DNA of 6,115 bases from Phormidesmis priestleyi (GTDB lineage Bacteria; Cyanobacteriota; Cyanobacteriia; Phormidesmidales; Phormidesmidaceae): the NCBI GenBank assembly GCA_003242115.1, contig QBMP01000023.1, positions 1-6,115 on the forward strand, written 5' to 3'. The notes under the pieces are model-generated. The model was not told the origin of the DNA. It searched no databases and was given only the letters and a program-made list of their open reading frames with translations. Shown piece by piece: positions 5,039-6,115 of this stretch; the stretch's first letter is position 1; every line of letters starts with the position of its first letter. Both the position numbers and the translations under genes were made by a program.

Positions 5039-5983
5039 ATGGTGTTTCAAGTTGATTGCGTTGAGTCCATTGTTGAAGACGATCAAAGTCAGTACAGTCG
5101 ATTTGTGATTGAGCCGCTAGAGCGCAGTCAGGGTACGACGGTTGGCAATGCTTTGCGCCGGGTGTTGCTCTCTAACCTCGAAGGTACGGCAGTCACGTCT
5201 GTGCGAATTGCAGGTGCTAGCCACGAGTTCTCTACCATTGCTGGTGTTAGAGAAGATGTGCTAGACATTTTGCTGAATATGAAGGAGACAGTGCTAAAGA
5301 GCTATTCGGCTCAGCCTCAAATTGGCCGGATGGTGGTGCAAGGCCCCGCCAAGGTAACTGCGGCTAGTTTTGATTTGCCATCTGAGGTGGATTTAATCAG
5401 CACCGATCAGTACATTGCTTCTATTTCGGCTGGGCATACGCTAGAAATGGAGTTCCGGATCGAGAAAGGCAAAGGCTACCGTGCGATTGATCGCAGCCGC
5501 GAAGAAACGGGCGGGGTAGACTTTATGCAAATTGATGCCGTCTTTATGCCGGTGCGGAAGGTCAACTACAGCGTTGAAAACTTTATTGATGCGGCGGGCG
5601 ATCGCAAAGATCGCTTGGTCATGGAGATTTGGACAAACGGCAGTCTGACCGCTCAGCAGGCGATGAGTGAAGCGGCTGCGCTTTTGGTAGATATGTTCAG
5701 CCCGCTGAAAGATGTCACGCTGGAGCCGAAGCGTGATGAAGACACTAAGGAAGAAGATCCCACCTATCAAATTCCGATTGAGGAGTTGCAGCTTTCTGTA
5801 CGGGCCTACAACTGCCTGAAGCGGGCGCAAATTAATGCGGTTTCTGATCTGCTCGACTACAGCCAGGAAGACTTGTTAGAGATCAAAAACTTTGGTCAAA
5901 AGTCCGCTGAGGAAGTGGTTGAAGCGCTTCAGGTACATTTAGGCATCATGTTGCCGCTCGAAAAACCGGCCAAAACTGGCTAG
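5039..5983 (+). CDS. rpoA: DNA-directed RNA polymerase subunit alpha
   Basis: This 314-residue protein has the normal length for a cyanobacterial alpha subunit. The N-terminal dimerisation and assembly domain (about 1-228) shows the signature LERSQGTTVGNALRRVLLSNLEG at 27-49. An acidic linker (231-240, RDEDTKEEDP) leads to the C-terminal domain (about 246-306). That domain keeps the residues that contact UP elements and activators: R255, N258, C259, K261 and G286-Q287-K288-S289, equivalent to R265, N268, C269, K271 and the G-K-S turn of E. coli. The ATG at 5039 is supported by GAGG 7 bases upstream and by the family N-terminus. It follows rpsK by 81 bases and precedes rplQ by 67, as in the standard alpha operon. 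Confidence 0.97.
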   Translation: MVFQVDCVESIVEDDQSQYSRFVIEPLERSQGTTVGNALRRVLLSNLEGTAVTSVRIAGASHEFSTIAGVREDVLDILLNMKETVLKSYSAQPQIGRMVVQGPAKVTAASFDLPSEVDLISTDQYIASISAGHTLEMEFRIEKGKGYRAIDRSREETGGVDFMQIDAVFMPVRKVNYSVENFIDAAGDRKDRLVMEIWTNGSLTAQQAMSEAAALLVDMFSPLKDVTLEPKRDEDTKEEDPTYQIPIEELQLSVRAYNCLKRAQINAVSDLLDYSQEDLLEIKNFGQKSAEEVVEALQVHLGIMLPLEKPAKTG

Positions 5984-5991
5984 TCGCGGAT

Positions 5992-6023
5992 ATCTACTAA
6001 CTTTTTCATCTACTAACTTTTTC
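5992..6023 (+). repeat. 16-bp perfect tandem duplication before rplQ
   Basis: ATCTACTAACTTTTTC occurs twice without a gap (5992-6007 and 6008-6023) in the rpoA-rplQ spacer. Each copy ends in a T-run of five. It lies upstream of, and does not disturb, the rplQ Shine-Dalgarno sequence. Confidence 0.9.
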
Positions 6024-6037
6024 AAACAACCTTAGGA

Positions 6038-6043
6038 AAGGAG
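6038..6043 (+). promoter_or_regulatory. Strong Shine-Dalgarno sequence of rplQ
   Basis: AAGGAG lies 7 bases before the ATG at 6051. It is the strongest ribosome binding site in the window and supports independent, efficient initiation of L17 translation. Confidence 0.8.
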
Positions 6044-6050
6044 AAAACTC

Positions 6051-6115
6051 ATGCGACATGGTTGTCGTGTACCCAAATTAGGCAAAGCGGCTGACCAGCG
6101 CAAAGCTTTGATGCG
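6051..6115 (+). CDS. rplQ: 50S ribosomal protein L17 (3' end missing)
   Basis: Only the first 21 codons are in the window: MRHGCRVPKLGKAADQRKALM. This matches the L17 N-terminus (MRHR..V.KLGK..DQR.AL) and its expected place directly after rpoA. A strong Shine-Dalgarno sequence AAGGAG lies 7 bases before the ATG. L17 is a protein of the large subunit near the exit tunnel. The frame remains open at the window edge. Confidence 0.93.
   Translation, partial: MRHGCRVPKLGKAADQRKALM

Larger units (their letters stand above)
5..5605. repeat. Eight HIP1 octamers (GCGATCGC) dispersed through the window
   Basis: Copies lie at 5-12, 322-329, 706-713, 2509-2516, 2608-2615, 2782-2789, 3699-3706 and 5598-5605. 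Three are in ldpA, three in the last quarter of the AAA/R3H gene, one in the rpmJ-rpsM gap and one in rpoA. None lies in psb27, rpmJ, rpsM or rpsK. The motif is a palindrome typical of many cyanobacterial chromosomes. Confidence 0.9.

Noticed and set aside
4902..5108. 68-codon forward frame across the rpsK-rpoA junction
   Set aside because: It overlaps the conserved ends of rpsK and rpoA in another frame and has no family resemblance.
1..6115. Mobile element, CRISPR array, tRNA, rRNA or defence system
   Set aside because: No transposase, integrase, regular spaced repeats, clover-leaf or effector gene was seen on either strand.

Overview
This is a stretch of cyanobacterial chromosome. Three things point there: the octamer GCGATCGC (HIP1, a cyanobacterial genome signature) occurs eight times where about 0.1 would be expected by chance; the genes include ldpA, a Ycf45-like AAA/R3H ATPase and psb27, which belong to cyanobacteria (and partly to plastids); and the ribosomal proteins and RNA polymerase alpha subunit are of cyanobacterial type. 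HIP1 richness argues against marine picocyanobacteria. I cannot name the genus.

Layout, all genes on the + strand. Positions 1-750 hold the 3' part of ldpA, an iron-sulfur protein that feeds redox/light state to the circadian clock. Positions 827-2893 encode a 688-residue protein with a P-loop ATPase core, a long variable linker and a C-terminal R3H nucleic-acid-binding domain. Positions 3034-3386 are psb27, a lumenal lipoprotein of photosystem II assembly, which is broken here by a small out-of-frame deletion. From 3528 to the end runs the distal spc/alpha ribosomal cluster: rpmJ (L36), rpsM (S13), rpsK (S11), rpoA (RNA polymerase alpha) and the start of rplQ (L17). infA, adk and secY, the usual neighbours upstream of rpmJ, are absent; psb27 sits there instead.

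The intergenic spaces hold most of the unexplained structure. A 350-base gap between rpmJ and rpsM contains a long bulged hairpin (3837-3885), which looks like a leader RNA element. The 192-base gap between rpsM and rpsK contains a terminator-like hairpin followed by five T. Two hairpins lie between psb27 and rpmJ, the second overlapping a good promoter candidate. Short perfect tandem duplications occur inside ldpA (12 bp), before rpoA (14 bp) and before rplQ (16 bp).

I see no mobile element, CRISPR array, tRNA or rRNA, and no sign of a novel multi-gene system. This is mainly a housekeeping region. The points most worth checking are the psb27 lesion and the possible control elements around rpsM.
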